From: an uncultured Coriobacteriaceae bacterium | GTDB taxonomy: Bacteria; Actinomycetota; Coriobacteriia; Coriobacteriales; Atopobiaceae | Assembly: GCA_902779675.1 (NCBI GenBank) | Contig: CACZCK010000027.1 | Span: forward strand, 1 to 36,938 | DNA length: 36,938 nt | Direction of reading: 5' to 3' | Shown: positions 22,122 through 30,207 of the stretch, piece by piece | Numbering within the stretch: the stretch's first letter is position 1 | How the letters are laid out: every line of letters starts with the position of its first letter | Program-made: the position numbers and the translations under genes | The notes under the pieces: model-generated | The model's input: the letters and a program-made list of their open reading frames with translations, nothing else | The model's database searches: none | Told to the model about the DNA's origin: nothing

Positions 22122-24092
22122 TCAGCCGAGCTCGGCCTGCTGCTCGGCCTCCCAGGCGCGCAGGGTCCGGTAGACGTCCTCGGCCACCTGTCGCGGGATG
22201 CCCTTGACGGCTGCGATGTCGTCGACGCTGGCGGCGCGCAGTCGCTTCATGGACCCGAAGTGACGCCGAATGGCCTTCTTGCGCGTGGGCCCCACGCCGG
22301 GCACGTCGTCGAGCACCGAGACGCCCTGCGCCTTGGTGCGCAGCTCGCGGTGGAAGGTGATGGCAAAGCGGTGGCTCTCGTCGCGCACCTGTTTGATGAG
22401 GTAGAGCGAGGGCGAACCGGAGGGCAGCACCACGGGCGTGTCGTCCCAGGGCACGAAGACCTCCTCGTCCGACTTGGCCAGACCGCACACCGGAATGTCG
22501 AGCCCTAGCGCGTCGAGCTGCTCCAGCGCAGCCGTGAGCTGCGGCTTGCCGCCGTCGACCACCAGTAGGTCGGGCGGGGCCGACGCAAAGCGCTTGTCGG
22601 CCATGTTCTTGGGCCCGTAGCGGCGGCCCAGCACCTCCTGCATGCTCACGAAGTCGTTGGCCTCGTCAAGCTCGGTGCGGATCTTGAAGCGGCGGTATTG
22701 CCCCTTGTCGGGCTGGCCGTTGGTGAACACTACCATCGACGCGACGGTAAAGGCACCGTGCAGCGTGGAGATGTCAAAGCACTCGATGCGCATGGGAGGG
22801 GCATCGAGCGCCAGTGCGCTCTCGAGCTGCAGCAACGCCTGGTTGGTGCGGTCGTCGGCATACCCCGTGCGCACCATGTAGCGGTTGAGGGCATGGTGGG
22901 CGTTGGTGGCCGCCATTTCCAACAGGTGGCGTTTCTCGCCGCGCTTGGGTACGCGCAGGCGGCACGTGCGCCCGCGCTTCTCGGTCAGCCACTCCCCCAG
23001 CAGCTGCGCGTCGGGCAGCTCGGCGGTCACGCACACCTCAGCCGGAATGTCGGCGGTCTCACCGTAGTAACGCTTGAGGAAGCCCTCCTGCAACTCCTGC
23101 TCGCTCACGTCGGCACCCTTGTTGAGCGTGAACTCCGGCGCACGGATGACGCGGCCCTCGCGCACCACCAACACGCACGCGGCGCTGATGGTCTCCTCGC
23201 GATAGAACCCCACCGCGTCCATGCTCACGTCGCCAGACAGCACCACCTGCTGGCGGTCGTCGAGACCCTCGAGCACGTCGATGCGATGCTTGATGCGCGC
23301 GGCGCGCTCAAACTCGAGGTCCGCTGCGGCATCGGCCATCTGCTCGCGCAGGTCGTCGATGATCACGGAGCGCCTGCCTTCCAAAAACTGCTCAACCTGA
23401 CGCACGTGGCGACCGTAGTCCGCCGTGGTAATGGCGCCACAGCAGGCGCCCGGGCCCCTGCCCACGTGATGGTCGAAGCACGGGCGGCCGCGTTCGGCCA
23501 GCACAAGATTAGCCACCGCCACGTCGTCGGGATGGGCGTCCAGGTAGCGCTTGGCGCGCTTCCACTCCGCACAGGTGCCAATGCAGATGGGCACGCACTT
23601 GCGCAGCTGGTTGATGGTCTCGCGAGCAGCCTTGGCGTCGGTGTAAGGGCCAAAGTAGCGCGTGCCCTTGCGATGCTTCTCGCGCGTGTACTTGATGGCA
23701 GGGTATGCGTCCGACTCGGTGACCGCGATGTAGGGGTAGCTCTTGTCGTCCTTGTAGTCGACGTTGAAGTACGGGTGGTACTGTTCGATGAGGTTGCGCT
23801 CCAGCACGAGAGCCTCGTGCTCGCTGCCCACCACCACGTAGTCGAAGCTGCGCACCACCTGCATCATGAGCGGAATCTTGTCGCGGTCGTCCTGCAGCGT
23901 GACGTACTGGCGCATGCGGGCGCGCAGGTTCTTGGCTTTGCCCACATAGATGACCTCGTCGTGGGCGTCCTTCCACAGGTAGCAGCCGGGCTCGGTGGGC
24001 ACGCGCGAGACCTGCTCGGCAATACTGGCCAGCCCCTCGTCCTCCGGACGGGGGGCCTCAAGGTCGAAGCCGGTGGCGCGTGCGGCCGTCAC
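22122..24092 (-). CDS. uvrC: Excinuclease ABC subunit C
   Basis: Nuclease subunit of nucleotide-excision repair that makes both incisions around a UvrAB-bound lesion. 656 aa. The start is GTG 24092, five bases after the stop of the aminotransferase gene, with GAGG/GGAAGG upstream. GIY-YIG nuclease domain: GCYLWKDAHDEVIYVGKAKNLRARMRQY (36-63). Cysteines C166, C170, C174, C205 and C217/C218 could hold the Fe-S cluster reported in UvrC. UVR domain near 246-280; RNase H-like second nuclease in the centre (IECFDISTLHGAFTVASMVVF, LLVVDGGKPQL); C-terminal helix-hairpin-helix pair (VLDDVPGVGPTRKKAIRRHF and AAVKGIPRQVAEDVYRTL). Full length and intact. Confidence 0.98.
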   Translation of the reverse strand: MTAARATGFDLEAPRPEDEGLASIAEQVSRVPTEPGCYLWKDAHDEVIYVGKAKNLRARMRQYVTLQDDRDKIPLMMQVVRSFDYVVVGSEHEALVLERNLIEQYHPYFNVDYKDDKSYPYIAVTESDAYPAIKYTREKHRKGTRYFGPYTDAKAARETINQLRKCVPICIGTCAEWKRAKRYLDAHPDDVAVANLVLAERGRPCFDHHVGRGPGACCGAITTADYGRHVRQVEQFLEGRRSVIIDDLREQMADAAADLEFERAARIKHRIDVLEGLDDRQQVVLSGDVSMDAVGFYREETISAACVLVVREGRVIRAPEFTLNKGADVSEQELQEGFLKRYYGETADIPAEVCVTAELPDAQLLGEWLTEKRGRTCRLRVPKRGEKRHLLEMAATNAHHALNRYMVRTGYADDRTNQALLQLESALALDAPPMRIECFDISTLHGAFTVASMVVFTNGQPDKGQYRRFKIRTELDEANDFVSMQEVLGRRYGPKNMADKRFASAPPDLLVVDGGKPQLTAALEQLDALGLDIPVCGLAKSDEEVFVPWDDTPVVLPSGSPSLYLIKQVRDESHRFAITFHRELRTKAQGVSVLDDVPGVGPTRKKAIRRHFGSMKRLRAASVDDIAAVKGIPRQVAEDVYRTLRAWEAEQQAELG

Positions 24093-24097
24093 GGGCC

Positions 24098-25276
24098 TCA
24101 GCCTTCCGCCACGACGGAGCGGATCGCCCGGACCACCGCCGCCACCTGTTCGTCAGTGAGGTCGCAGGGCAGCGCTACGGCGCCACGCGCCAGCTCGGCG
24201 GTACGGGACAGGCCGGCGAGGCTGCGGTCGTACCCATAGGCGGCATCGTCGGTCACGCCGGGGTACAGCAGGGGCCGATACCACGGCACCGCATAGAGGC
24301 CCTGTGCACCGATGGCGGCAATGACGCGGTCGGCCGTGGTGGCGTCGCATACGTTGAGCGGAAGGCGCAAGAGCGGTTGGCCGGAGCCCAGCATGGCCTC
24401 TGACGTGCGAACGCCCTCGATTCCCGCCAGCTCGCGCCCATAGGCCTGCAGGGCTCGCACGCGCAGCTCCTCGCTGGCAGGCAGCTCCGCAAGTGGCCCA
24501 GCCACAGCCTGCTGCGCCCATGCACCGGCAGCCAAGGGCTCGTGTGCCACGCCGCCCGCCATCTCGAGCTCGGAGATGGCGGGCTCGAACAGGCGAAGAT
24601 TCGTGAGCGTGGCGCGCAGGCCACGTGCGAGCGGTCTCGGCAAATGGTTGAGTACGCGGATCTGCGTGCGATACGACCTCATAGCACGAGACAGGCAACC
24701 AGTAGGCTCGGGCAGAGCTCGCAGAGCATCCTCAATACGCTGGCGTAGCTCGCCATCGGCCATGTTCGGGTTGAGATACACGGCGCCGCCAAAGTAGGTA
24801 GGCAGCATCTTCTCCACGCCAAAGGAGTGGAACGACACGTCTGCCAGCGGGGCGGCGCCATCGTCTGTGGCAAGGCGTCCCACGCAGTGGGCGCAGTCCT
24901 CGAGCAGCAAGGCCCCCGCCTCGTGGGCCCTGCAGCGCAGCTCAGCTGTCTGGGCTTGGTCGATGTAGCCGAAGGTATGCTGACACACGATGGCGTGCAG
25001 GTCGGCCACGTCGGGCAACGTCTGCGGATCGACCGCCATGGTCTGGGCGTCGACGTCGGCATAGACGGGCCGCAGGCCCGCCGTGACGATGGGGTCGACG
25101 GCCGTGCAGCAGGTAAGCAGCTGCGTGACCACGGAGCCCTCCCCCCGCAGCGCCTTGAGCTCGCGCAGCACCACCAGCATGCCGTGGCGCGCGCGGAACA
25201 CCAGGTGCCAGTCCTCGGCACGGGTGCCCGTACGCCGAGCAAGCGTCTCGCGCAGGGAAGGTCCGACCGTCGTCAT
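24098..25276 (-). CDS. DegT/DnrJ/EryC1-family PLP-dependent aminotransferase
   Basis: PLP enzyme of 392 aa in the sugar-aminotransferase superfamily. ATG 25276 lies five bases after the ATP-grasp stop, with GAGGAG overlapping that gene's end, so translation is coupled. Family landmarks: substrate loop CQHTFGYIDQ (98-107), PLP-nitrogen Asp in LLEDCAHCVG (D127), and a Lys in SFHSFGVEKMLPTYFGGAVYLN at K156, the expected Schiff-base Lys. The usual HxxKxxxxGEGG form is altered to EKMLPTYFGG. In this superfamily substrates are nucleotide-linked keto-sugars, but amino-acid-like substrates also occur. The operon partners suggest an envelope role, perhaps amine donation to a cell-wall precursor. A simple sugar-biosynthesis role is not supported by neighbours, since no NDP-sugar enzymes are in view. 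Confidence 0.85.
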   Translation of the reverse strand: MTTVGPSLRETLARRTGTRAEDWHLVFRARHGMLVVLRELKALRGEGSVVTQLLTCCTAVDPIVTAGLRPVYADVDAQTMAVDPQTLPDVADLHAIVCQHTFGYIDQAQTAELRCRAHEAGALLLEDCAHCVGRLATDDGAAPLADVSFHSFGVEKMLPTYFGGAVYLNPNMADGELRQRIEDALRALPEPTGCLSRAMRSYRTQIRVLNHLPRPLARGLRATLTNLRLFEPAISELEMAGGVAHEPLAAGAWAQQAVAGPLAELPASEELRVRALQAYGRELAGIEGVRTSEAMLGSGQPLLRLPLNVCDATTADRVIAAIGAQGLYAVPWYRPLLYPGVTDDAAYGYDRSLAGLSRTAELARGAVALPCDLTDEQVAAVVRAIRSVVAEG

Positions 25277-25281
25277 GGCGT

Positions 25282-26496
25282 CTACTCCTCCAGGTCGCGG
25301 TGGCCGAAGTACTTGAGGAAGTCAAGATAGTAGTGCAGCCAGAGCTTGGACATGTTCCAGAGTCGGTGGGGGTGGTTGTCGCTCGCGCCAAAGAGCGTGG
25401 TGCCCACGCGGCGGGCGCGCATGAGGCGCAGCGCCTCGTCCTTGGCGGCGCCGTTCGGCGTGTAGCGACGCACGATCGCCTTGGGGACGCCCACCCACAG
25501 CACCTCGTCGGTTGCGTGCACGGGGGCGTCGCGGCGACCCTCCACCAGATCCTCCACGGCGCAGCGCGCCAAGTTGTGTCCACTCAGCGTGGTAAAGAAG
25601 CTGCTGCGGCCCTGACGCGGGTTGAAGTCGAGCAGCTTGAAGCTGCCGTCACGTTCGTCGTACTTCATGTCGATGTTGAAGTACCCAAAGTAGTGGACGT
25701 GGCCCAGCAGGCGCTCCACCGTCTGGTAGACCTGCTCGTCGCCGTAGCTCACGATTGCCGCATAGTTACCGATGCGCATGGGTGCGCAGTCCTCCAGCAC
25801 CGGACGCCCCAGCGAGAGCAGCGACACCGCGCCATCGGATCGCACGTAACCGTTGAGCACGCGCATATTGTCGTCCCCGCCAGGAATGAAGTCCTGGATG
25901 ACCAGCCCCTCGTCGTAGCCGGAGGCGTAGATGCGCCGCAGGGTCTCGGCGAGCATCGCGGCATTCTCGATGATGAAGGCCTTCTTCTGGCCCTCGAAGG
26001 GATGCTCGCGGTACAAGGCAGCATTGGTGGGCTTGACAGCCACCGGGAACGGGAAGGGCAGCTCGGGCACCTGCGGCCCGTCGACCCGCACCGTCTTGGG
26101 ATACGGCACGCCGGCGCGCTCGCACAGCGCATAGAAGCGCGCCTTGTTCTCGAGCTCGGTGAGCACGCCCGGGTCGGAGCACACGGGCACGTAGCGCCCG
26201 TCGAGCTCGGCCTTGTGCTCGGAGAGCATCACCGAGTAGTCGTCGCCGCACGGGATCACCAGCGGCATGGCATCGCCAAAGCTGCCGGCGTCGCGGTTAA
26301 GCACCTCGATGAAGCGCTTGGGGTCCATGAGATTGGCATCGCAGCGCTGCTCGATGAACTTGGAGTAGGCCGTGGGCGTGAGCGGGAAGGTGCCGTACGC
26401 CACGCTCTTGACGCCGTACGCCTCCCAGAAGGCGCGGGCCATGCCATAGGCACCAATCTCGGTGCCCAAAAGGACGGGAACGAACGATCTGGCCAT
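25282..26496 (-). CDS. ATP-grasp ligase, D-aspartate-ligase-like (peptidoglycan cross-bridge)
   Basis: ATP-grasp carboxylate-amine ligase of 404 aa. ATG 26496 with GGAGCCC upstream. It resembles the Enterococcus faecium D-aspartate ligase, which adds D-Asp to the side-chain Lys of UDP-MurNAc-pentapeptide. Shared features from memory: the N-terminus FVPVLLGTEIGAYGMARAFWEAYG (5-28), PFPFPVAVKPTNA (147-159), IQDFIPGGDDNMRVLNGYV (200-218), GYFNIDMKYD with GSFKLLDFNPRQGRSSFF (271-301), the Mg/ATP site. Length matches that family. The context supports it: a divergent aspartate/glutamate racemase (27749) could supply D-Asp, and a FemAB-like gene lies nine bases upstream. It could instead ligate another amino acid; D-Asp is the best guess. 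Confidence 0.83.
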   Translation of the reverse strand: MARSFVPVLLGTEIGAYGMARAFWEAYGVKSVAYGTFPLTPTAYSKFIEQRCDANLMDPKRFIEVLNRDAGSFGDAMPLVIPCGDDYSVMLSEHKAELDGRYVPVCSDPGVLTELENKARFYALCERAGVPYPKTVRVDGPQVPELPFPFPVAVKPTNAALYREHPFEGQKKAFIIENAAMLAETLRRIYASGYDEGLVIQDFIPGGDDNMRVLNGYVRSDGAVSLLSLGRPVLEDCAPMRIGNYAAIVSYGDEQVYQTVERLLGHVHYFGYFNIDMKYDERDGSFKLLDFNPRQGRSSFFTTLSGHNLARCAVEDLVEGRRDAPVHATDEVLWVGVPKAIVRRYTPNGAAKDEALRLMRARRVGTTLFGASDNHPHRLWNMSKLWLHYYLDFLKYFGHRDLEE

Positions 26497-26505
26497 GATG
26501 GGCTC

Positions 26506-27525
26506 CTATTCCTCCGCCTTGCGGTTACGCACGGCCGAAATGACACGCTTGCCCATCTTGAGGGAGGCGTAGAACGCGCCCTTGATGGGCACGTCGCGGT
26601 CGGGGGCCACGTGCACGACGTCCTTCGAGAACTTGGTCTTGAAGGTGTTCAGACCCATGAGCTTGGGCGAGAACTCGCTGCCGATGCCCATCAGGTCGAA
26701 ATCGGTGCAGCCGAGGCGACCCAGCTCACAGCAGGCGAAGTAGAACAGCTTGTCGGTGACGTACAGGCGCATGGTCTCGCTACGCGAGGCGGCGTAGTAG
26801 TAGGTGCCCAGCGTTCCGGAGATGGTGCAGATCGACCAAGTGACCACACGGCCGTCCTCAAGGCGTCCCGCAAAGACGCGGCAGTGATCGGGACCCAGCA
26901 GGCGCAGCATGTCCTCGTAGTCCTTGATCGGGGCGGGGGTGAAGCCGTCGCGCTCGGCCGTCTCGACCATGATCTCGTAGTACTCGGCAAACGACTGGAG
27001 CGCCTTGTCGGTCTCGTCGGCGCAGGTCACCGGGGACTCGCGCAGCGCCTTGCGCACGTCGCGACGACCGCGCGCCTTCATGCGCTCGAGGATGGCATCG
27101 TCTCCGCCGGTCACGTCGAGCACCACCGTGGTGTCGTACGGGATGGACGAGAGGGTAGGCTGGGACATGGCCAGCTCGTGGTCAACGGCCAGACGCATGA
27201 ACACCTGCTTGCCGTCACGCTTGCGCACGTAGGCGACGAGCGCCTCCATGGCCTCGCGCTCCTGCTCCTCGGTGGGGGGCTCGATCCACATCGGACCGTG
27301 GTGGGCACGCAGGTAGTGGTAGCCGTGCGTCTCGTAGTCGGTGAAGGCGACGTAGGCCACGTCCTGGCCGTCGCGCACGAGGGCGAGGTAGTCCCACGGG
27401 GTCCTACCGGGAATAGTCTGCTGGTAGTTGGCCCAGGCGACCGTCTGCTCGATGGGCACGACGAGCTCTGCAGCAGCCACGAGCTGCTCGAACTCTTCTG
27501 GGGTTAGCTTTCTGAGCTCTGTCAC
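26506..27525 (-). CDS. FemAB-family peptidoglycan bridge aminoacyltransferase
   Basis: GNAT-fold transferase of 339 aa in the FemA/FemB/FemX family, which attach amino acids from aminoacyl-tRNA to the side chain of lipid II or its UDP precursor. The start is GTG 27525, eight bases after GAGGAG; longer open frames upstream lack a site. Seen: an N-terminal VEQT-like VVPIEQTVAWANYQQ (21-37), the paired GNAT-like lobes with MKARGRRDVRKALRE, TAERDGFTPAPIKDYEDMLRL (substrate segment), YYYAASRSETMRLYVTDKLFYFA, and the C-terminal DFDLMGIGSEFSPKLMGLNTFKTKFSKDV, which is highly typical. It lacks the long coiled-coil insertion of staphylococcal FemA. First gene of the unit FemAB, ATP-grasp, DegT. Confidence 0.88.
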   Translation of the reverse strand: MTELRKLTPEEFEQLVAAAELVVPIEQTVAWANYQQTIPGRTPWDYLALVRDGQDVAYVAFTDYETHGYHYLRAHHGPMWIEPPTEEQEREAMEALVAYVRKRDGKQVFMRLAVDHELAMSQPTLSSIPYDTTVVLDVTGGDDAILERMKARGRRDVRKALRESPVTCADETDKALQSFAEYYEIMVETAERDGFTPAPIKDYEDMLRLLGPDHCRVFAGRLEDGRVVTWSICTISGTLGTYYYAASRSETMRLYVTDKLFYFACCELGRLGCTDFDLMGIGSEFSPKLMGLNTFKTKFSKDVVHVAPDRDVPIKGAFYASLKMGKRVISAVRNRKAEE

Positions 27526-27573
27526 GAAGCACTCCTCAACAAGCTTGCGAAGCGGTTGGTTCAAATATCGACC

Positions 27574-27579
27574 ATTGTA
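27574..27579 (-). promoter_or_regulatory. -10 box candidate for the FemAB-uvrC-whiA unit
   Basis: Minus-strand TACAAT about 50 bases upstream of the GTG start at 27525; no good -35 box. It pairs back-to-back with the racemase promoter candidate at 27650. Confidence 0.4.
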
Positions 27580-27649
27580 GACATGGCACTTGTGCGGGAC
27601 CCCATTTGCACGGTAGAAACAGAAACTCGCATGGGGTGGCGCGCATGGG

Positions 27650-27655
27650 TACAAT
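27650..27655 (+). promoter_or_regulatory. -10 box candidate for the racemase gene
   Basis: TACAAT with no clear -35; transcription would begin near 27662, leaving an 87-base leader that holds the two hairpins at 27666-27710. Confidence 0.45.
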
Positions 27656-27665
27656 GCCTAGTTAC

Positions 27666-27710
27666 GGGGCGCCGGGACGGCGCCCCAAGACCCTCGTGCG
27701 CAACCGCACG
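27666..27710 (+). promoter_or_regulatory. Double hairpin in the racemase 5' leader
   Basis: First stem GGGGCGCC/GGCGCCCC (27666-27673 with 27679-27686), second stem CGTGCG/CGCACG (27695-27700 with 27705-27710). They sit between the predicted transcript start and the ATG and could stabilise the mRNA or act in regulation. No T-run follows either, so simple termination is unlikely. Confidence 0.45.
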
Positions 27711-27748
27711 AATGTGCCGGCCCACGGCATCTGCGAGAGGACGTTTGC

Positions 27749-28474
27749 ATGAACTGGCCCGTTCTAGGAATCATCGGAGGCGTCGGCCCCCTTGCCACCG
27801 CCTACTTCATGGAGGCGCTCATCAGGCACACGCCCGCCTCGCGCGACCAGGACCACATGCCCATGATCGTCTTCAACGACCCGCAAATCCCCGACCGCAC
27901 CGCCCACATCCTCGATCACAGCAAGGCCGACCCCCAGCCCGAGATGGAGAAGGTCGCCCGCTGGCTGCAGGACGCCGGCGCAGACTACCTGGCCATCTCG
28001 TGCAACACGGCGCACTACTACTACGAGGGTATCAACTCGGCCGTAAGCATTCCGGTCGTCAACATCATGGAGGAGACGGCCAAGCGCATTGCCTCCGAGG
28101 TCGGCCAAGGCGCACAGGTGGGGCTTCTGGCCACCGAGGGCACCATCGCGTCGGGCGTCTTCCAGAGCTACCTCGAGCGTCACGGGCTCAGGACCGTGGA
28201 GCCCGACGCCAGCGAGCAGCGCGAGGTAACCTCCCTGATCTACGACGGCGTCAAGGCCAACGGACCGTACGACGACTCCCAGCTGCTCGTGCTCGGCGAG
28301 AGCCTGCGGGCGCGCGGCTGCGATGCCGTCATCGTCGGATGCACCGAGCTCTCGGTCATCTACCAGGACCTCGACGAGCGCCCTGCCTGGCTGTACGACT
28401 CGCTCGACGTGCTCGCCGAGCGCTGCGTGCAGATCTACCTCGACGCCCGGGAGCGGGGCACGCTGGCCATCTAG
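27749..28474 (+). CDS. Aspartate/glutamate racemase
   Basis: PLP-independent amino-acid racemase of 241 aa that interconverts L- and D-Asp (or Glu). ATG 27749 with GAGAGG upstream. Typical of the Asp/Glu racemase superfamily: N-terminal GIIGGVGPLATAYFMEAL (7-24), the first catalytic Cys in ISCNTAHYYYEGI (C85), and the second in VGCTELSVIY (C194 region). Length 220-250 is standard. It is the only plus-strand protein gene among minus-strand genes for several kb and is divergent from the FemAB/ATP-grasp unit. The most economical role is D-Asp supply for that ligase. A glutamate racemase role (MurI) is less likely, because MurI has a different overall pattern. Confidence 0.92.
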   Translation: MNWPVLGIIGGVGPLATAYFMEALIRHTPASRDQDHMPMIVFNDPQIPDRTAHILDHSKADPQPEMEKVARWLQDAGADYLAISCNTAHYYYEGINSAVSIPVVNIMEETAKRIASEVGQGAQVGLLATEGTIASGVFQSYLERHGLRTVEPDASEQREVTSLIYDGVKANGPYDDSQLLVLGESLRARGCDAVIVGCTELSVIYQDLDERPAWLYDSLDVLAERCVQIYLDARERGTLAI

Positions 28475-28528
28475 CAGCAGCCGGCCTCTTGAGCCAGGCG
28501 TGGCGGACTAAGGTGCTGGGACAAGTCT

Positions 28529-28661
28529 CGAAACGCACACAAGCCGGGTTGCAGGTGGTTCGGGCATTAGGGAGCGGCCCCGAAACGCCTACAACCCGGG
28601 TTGTAAGTGGTTTCCCTCCCCTCTTTGCCCTCGTAAACGCCTACAACCCGAATCTCAGGCA
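28529..28661. repeat. Three direct repeats with 52-base period
   Basis: AAACGC begins at 28531, 28583 and 28635, exactly 52 bases apart. The best copy (28583-28613) has an inner palindrome TACAACCCGGGTTGTA. Copy 1 shares most positions including a GGGTTG..GTGGTT end; copy 3 has only the first half (AAACGCCTACAACCCG, 28635-28650). The units are about 30 bases with 22-base spacers of unrelated sequence. They fill most of the 286-base gap after the racemase gene, which otherwise contains only the NlpC terminator. Confidence 0.7.
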
Positions 28662-28695
28662 GTCCCCTCTCCCCACTCCCCCAATAAACAGGAAA

Positions 28696-28729
28696 GAGGC
28701 GCGGCACCCCGGCTGGGATGCCGCGCCTC
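28696..28729 (-). terminator. Intrinsic terminator of the NlpC/P60 gene
   Basis: GAGGCGCGGCA (28696-28706) pairs with TGCCGCGCCTC (28719-28729); the minus strand then reads TTTCCTGTTT. It lies 32 bases past the stop at 28761. Confidence 0.85.
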
Positions 28730-28760
28730 CGCGCTTGCAACATATGGCCTGGGCAAAGCC

Positions 28761-30056
28761 CTAGACGATGGGGCCGCCACCCACGAAGGAGCCGGCGTTG
28801 TAGTAGACGCTGCAGATCTCGACACCACCCCAGTTGGAGTGGATCATCTGACCGCCACCGATGCACATGCCCACATGGCCGGTCGAGCTGGTGCTCGAAC
28901 CCCAGAACATGAGGTCGCCGGCCTTGAGGTTGGCCTGGCTGGTGGTCCAGCCGCCGTTGGAGAGGCACCAGCCGATCATGGAGTTGCCGGCGCCGTTGGA
29001 AAGACGCTGGCCGCGCGGGATGGAGATGCCCGCCTGAGCGTACGACCACCACACCAGACCGGAGCAGTCGAACTCCTGGTTGGCAATGGCAAGTCCGGCC
29101 CACGAGTAGCTCACGCCCAGCTGGGACTTGGCGTAGCTGATGGCAGCGCTAATGCCGGAGCCGTAATTGGGCACCGAAGACGACGGCTTGCTCTGCTGCT
29201 GCGGCTTGCTCTGCTGCTGAGTCTGAGTCTGAGTCTGAGTCTGAGTCTGGGTCTGGGTCTGGGTCTGCTGCGTCTGGTTCTGTGTCTGGGTCTGCTGAGT
29301 CTGGTTCTGCGTCTGGGTCTGCTGACCGCCACCCTGCTGAGCCTCCTGCTCCCTCTGCTCGGCCTCCTGGGCGGCACGCTCCTCGGCCTCCTTGCGAGCC
29401 TGCTCCTCGGCAGCCTGACGCTCGAGCTCCATCTGCTCCTCGATCTGGGCCTGCAGCTGGGCGTCGAGACCGTTCACGTAGGACTCCTGCTCGTCGACGA
29501 CAGCCTGCAGCTGGCTGGCCGTCTCACGCGTCTGCGCAACGAGCTCCTCCTGCTTGGCCTGCTGGGCCTCGAGGTTGGCATGCTGGGTGTCAAGCTCCTC
29601 CTGGATGGAGAGAACCGTGGAGATGGCATCGGACTGATGCTCGGCGACCTTGTCGGCGTAGTACACGCGCGAGACGAGGTCGTCGAGGGAGTTGGAACCA
29701 AAGAGGAACGAGAGGAAGTTCATGCCGTTCTTGTAGTTCTCGGCCATGTTCTCGGCCAGGACAGCGCGCGCCTCGGTGAGCTCGCCCTCCTTGACCTCGA
29801 TCTGCTCCTCGGTTGAGGTGATCTGCTCGCGGGTCTCCGTGAGGTCGGCCTGCTGGTTCTCGAGCTCGTCGAACTTGGCGTTGCGCTGGGCGGAGAGCTC
29901 ATCGAGGTGGGCGCGGGCCTCCTCGAGTTCGGCGCTCGTGCTCTCGATAGCACTGTTGGTCACGGCGTATGCCACGCCGGAAGAAAGGGGCGACAGCACC
30001 AGCGCGAGCGAAAGCCCGGCGCAGACTGCCGCCTGGGAAGGTCTCATCTTGTTCAT
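28761..30056 (-). CDS. Secreted NlpC/P60 peptidoglycan hydrolase with coiled coil and Gln-Thr linker
   Basis: Cell-wall endopeptidase of 431 aa. ATG 30056 follows AGGGAG. A signal peptide (1-31, hydrophobic to VAYAV) suggests secretion. Residues 38-240 are a long charged coiled coil of the CwlO/PcsB type (AENYKNGMNFLSFLFGSNSLDDLVSRVYYAD at 105-135 is typical). A Gln/Thr repeat linker (245-282) with many TQ pairs and two SKPQQQ-like units follows, then the catalytic NlpC/P60 domain from about 300. Catalytic Cys is in FDCSGLVWW (C331) and the His in GHVGMCI (H394). PcsB-like proteins with this coiled coil are controlled by FtsEX in other bacteria; none is seen here. The TQ tract comes from a hexamer DNA repeat that could change linker length in frame. 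Confidence 0.94.
   Translation of the reverse strand: MNKMRPSQAAVCAGLSLALVLSPLSSGVAYAVTNSAIESTSAELEEARAHLDELSAQRNAKFDELENQQADLTETREQITSTEEQIEVKEGELTEARAVLAENMAENYKNGMNFLSFLFGSNSLDDLVSRVYYADKVAEHQSDAISTVLSIQEELDTQHANLEAQQAKQEELVAQTRETASQLQAVVDEQESYVNGLDAQLQAQIEEQMELERQAAEEQARKEAEERAAQEAEQREQEAQQGGGQQTQTQNQTQQTQTQNQTQQTQTQTQTQTQTQTQTQQQSKPQQQSKPSSSVPNYGSGISAAISYAKSQLGVSYSWAGLAIANQEFDCSGLVWWSYAQAGISIPRGQRLSNGAGNSMIGWCLSNGGWTTSQANLKAGDLMFWGSSTSSTGHVGMCIGGGQMIHSNWGGVEICSVYYNAGSFVGGGPIV
29218..29267. repeat. In-frame hexamer tandem repeat in the NlpC/P60 gene
   Basis: GTCTGA repeats about five times, then GTCTGG about three times; on the coding strand this gives eight Thr-Gln pairs. Since the unit is six bases, gain or loss keeps the frame and only lengthens or shortens the linker. 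Confidence 0.8.
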
Positions 30057-30207
30057 GTCGGTCTCCCTAAAGATAGCGAGTTCCGTCAGATGGGCTATAT
30101 GCTAGCACTTCGGACCACCGCGGACCCATGCGCAACCCCGCAACTCGCAGGCGCCACACATCTCTGGACGCGCGGCATGGCTCTGGTTCGACTCGCTCGG
30201 AGAGACC

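Noticed and set aside
28529..28661. CRISPR array
   Set aside because: Only three copies, which diverge strongly; spacers are 22 bases, and there are no cas genes in the window. Listed as a direct repeat instead.
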